Assembly (NCBI GenBank): GCA_021808985.1
Contig: JAKBAQ010000177.1
Span: 1 to 5,886 of the forward strand
DNA: 5,886 bases
DNA from: Pseudomonadota bacterium
GTDB taxonomy: Bacteria > Pseudomonadota > Alphaproteobacteria > Acetobacterales > Acetobacteraceae
Direction: 5' to 3'
Part shown: one piece after another, positions 5,650 through 5,886 of the stretch
How positions within the stretch are numbered: the stretch's first letter is position 1
Layout: every line of letters starts with the position of its first letter
Notes under the pieces: model-generated
The model's database searches: none
What the model was told of the DNA's origin: nothing
Seen by the model: the letters and a program-made list of their open reading frames with translations, nothing else
Translations under genes and position numbers: made by a program

Positions 5650-5886
5650 GCGTATTTCTGCAATAACGGCATCAGCGTGCCGCTCACCACATCATCGGTC
5701 AGCGCCCCGGCATAGCGCCAGCGCACGATCCCCTGCTTGTCGATCAGATATGTCTCCGGCACGCCGTAGACCCCCCAGTTGATGGCGGTGAGCCCCGAGG
5801 CATCGGCGGCCAGGCGTGTGTAGGGGTTGCCGTTTGCGCTGATGAAATTCGCGAGATCCTGCGGCTGATCCTGATAGGCGATGCCC
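5646..5886 (-). CDS. ccmG: Thiol:disulfide interchange protein CcmG/DsbE, C-terminal part (partial)
   Basis: This is a membrane-anchored thioredoxin-like protein that passes reducing equivalents to the CcmH/apocytochrome c system in the periplasm. Only the last 79 complete codons and the TGA stop are present. The N-terminal anchor and WCxxC active site lie beyond the right edge. The visible part reads GIAYQDQP, then INWGVYGVPETYLIDKQG, then IVRWRYAGAL. GVYGVPET-(Y/F)-(L/V)-ID is the diagnostic CcmG/DsbE segment and includes the cis-proline loop (VPET) of the thioredoxin fold. The stop shares ATGA with the ccmH start, giving the standard ccmG-ccmH-ccmI order. The promoter and the upstream ccm genes are presumably off the window. 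Confidence 0.95.
   Translation of the reverse strand, partial: GIAYQDQPQDLANFISANGNPYTRLAADASGLTAINWGVYGVPETYLIDKQGIVRWRYAGALTDDVVSGTLMPLLQKYA

Noticed and set aside
5408..5782. Plus-strand open frames opposite ccmG and ccmH
   Set aside because: They are antisense shadows of two clearly recognisable genes, with no motif or ribosome site to support them.

Overview
The window looks like an ordinary housekeeping region of a GC-rich alphaproteobacterium (GC high throughout, by eye; not counted). The evidence is an sdhE-like tail joined by a 4-base overlap to mfd, a System I cytochrome c maturation cluster in the order ccmG-ccmH-ccmI with a short CycL-type CcmH, and a DUF1674 (SdhAF4-type) gene. 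The Rhodospirillales/Acetobacteraceae side of the class is my best guess, but that placement rests on general resemblance only.

Plus strand (1-3502): the last 25 codons of a gene resembling sdhE (succinate dehydrogenase FAD assembly factor 2) overlap the start of a full-length, intact mfd (transcription-repair coupling factor, 1141 aa). Mfd fills more than half the window.

Minus strand (5886 down to 3499): a tightly packed, probably single transcription unit enters from the right. In transcription order it contains the C-terminal part of ccmG/dsbE, ccmH, ccmI, a 51-codon sdhAF4/DUF1674 gene, a 99-aa exported or membrane-anchored protein that I do not recognise, and a secreted chalcone-isomerase-like protein. 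Junctions are 4-base ATGA overlaps (ccmG/ccmH and ccmH/ccmI) or gaps of about 1-25 bases. No promoter for this unit is visible; it must lie beyond position 5886.

The two transcription units converge. Their stop codons share bases (3499-3502), and a perfect 11-bp inverted repeat encloses both stops, so it may act as a shared 3'-end structure.

Functionally, the minus-strand unit links envelope thiol chemistry for haem attachment (CcmG, CcmH, CcmI) with assembly of respiratory complex II (SdhAF4). Two further exported proteins, each with a pair of cysteines, lie downstream. A second presumed complex II flavinylation factor (SdhE) lies on the opposite strand at the left edge. I found no mobile elements, CRISPR arrays, tRNA or rRNA genes, and no stretch over 300 bases without a gene. 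I see no evidence of a wholly new system. The points most worth a second look are the small sdhAF4 gene, the unknown 99-aa protein, and the convergent-end inverted repeat.
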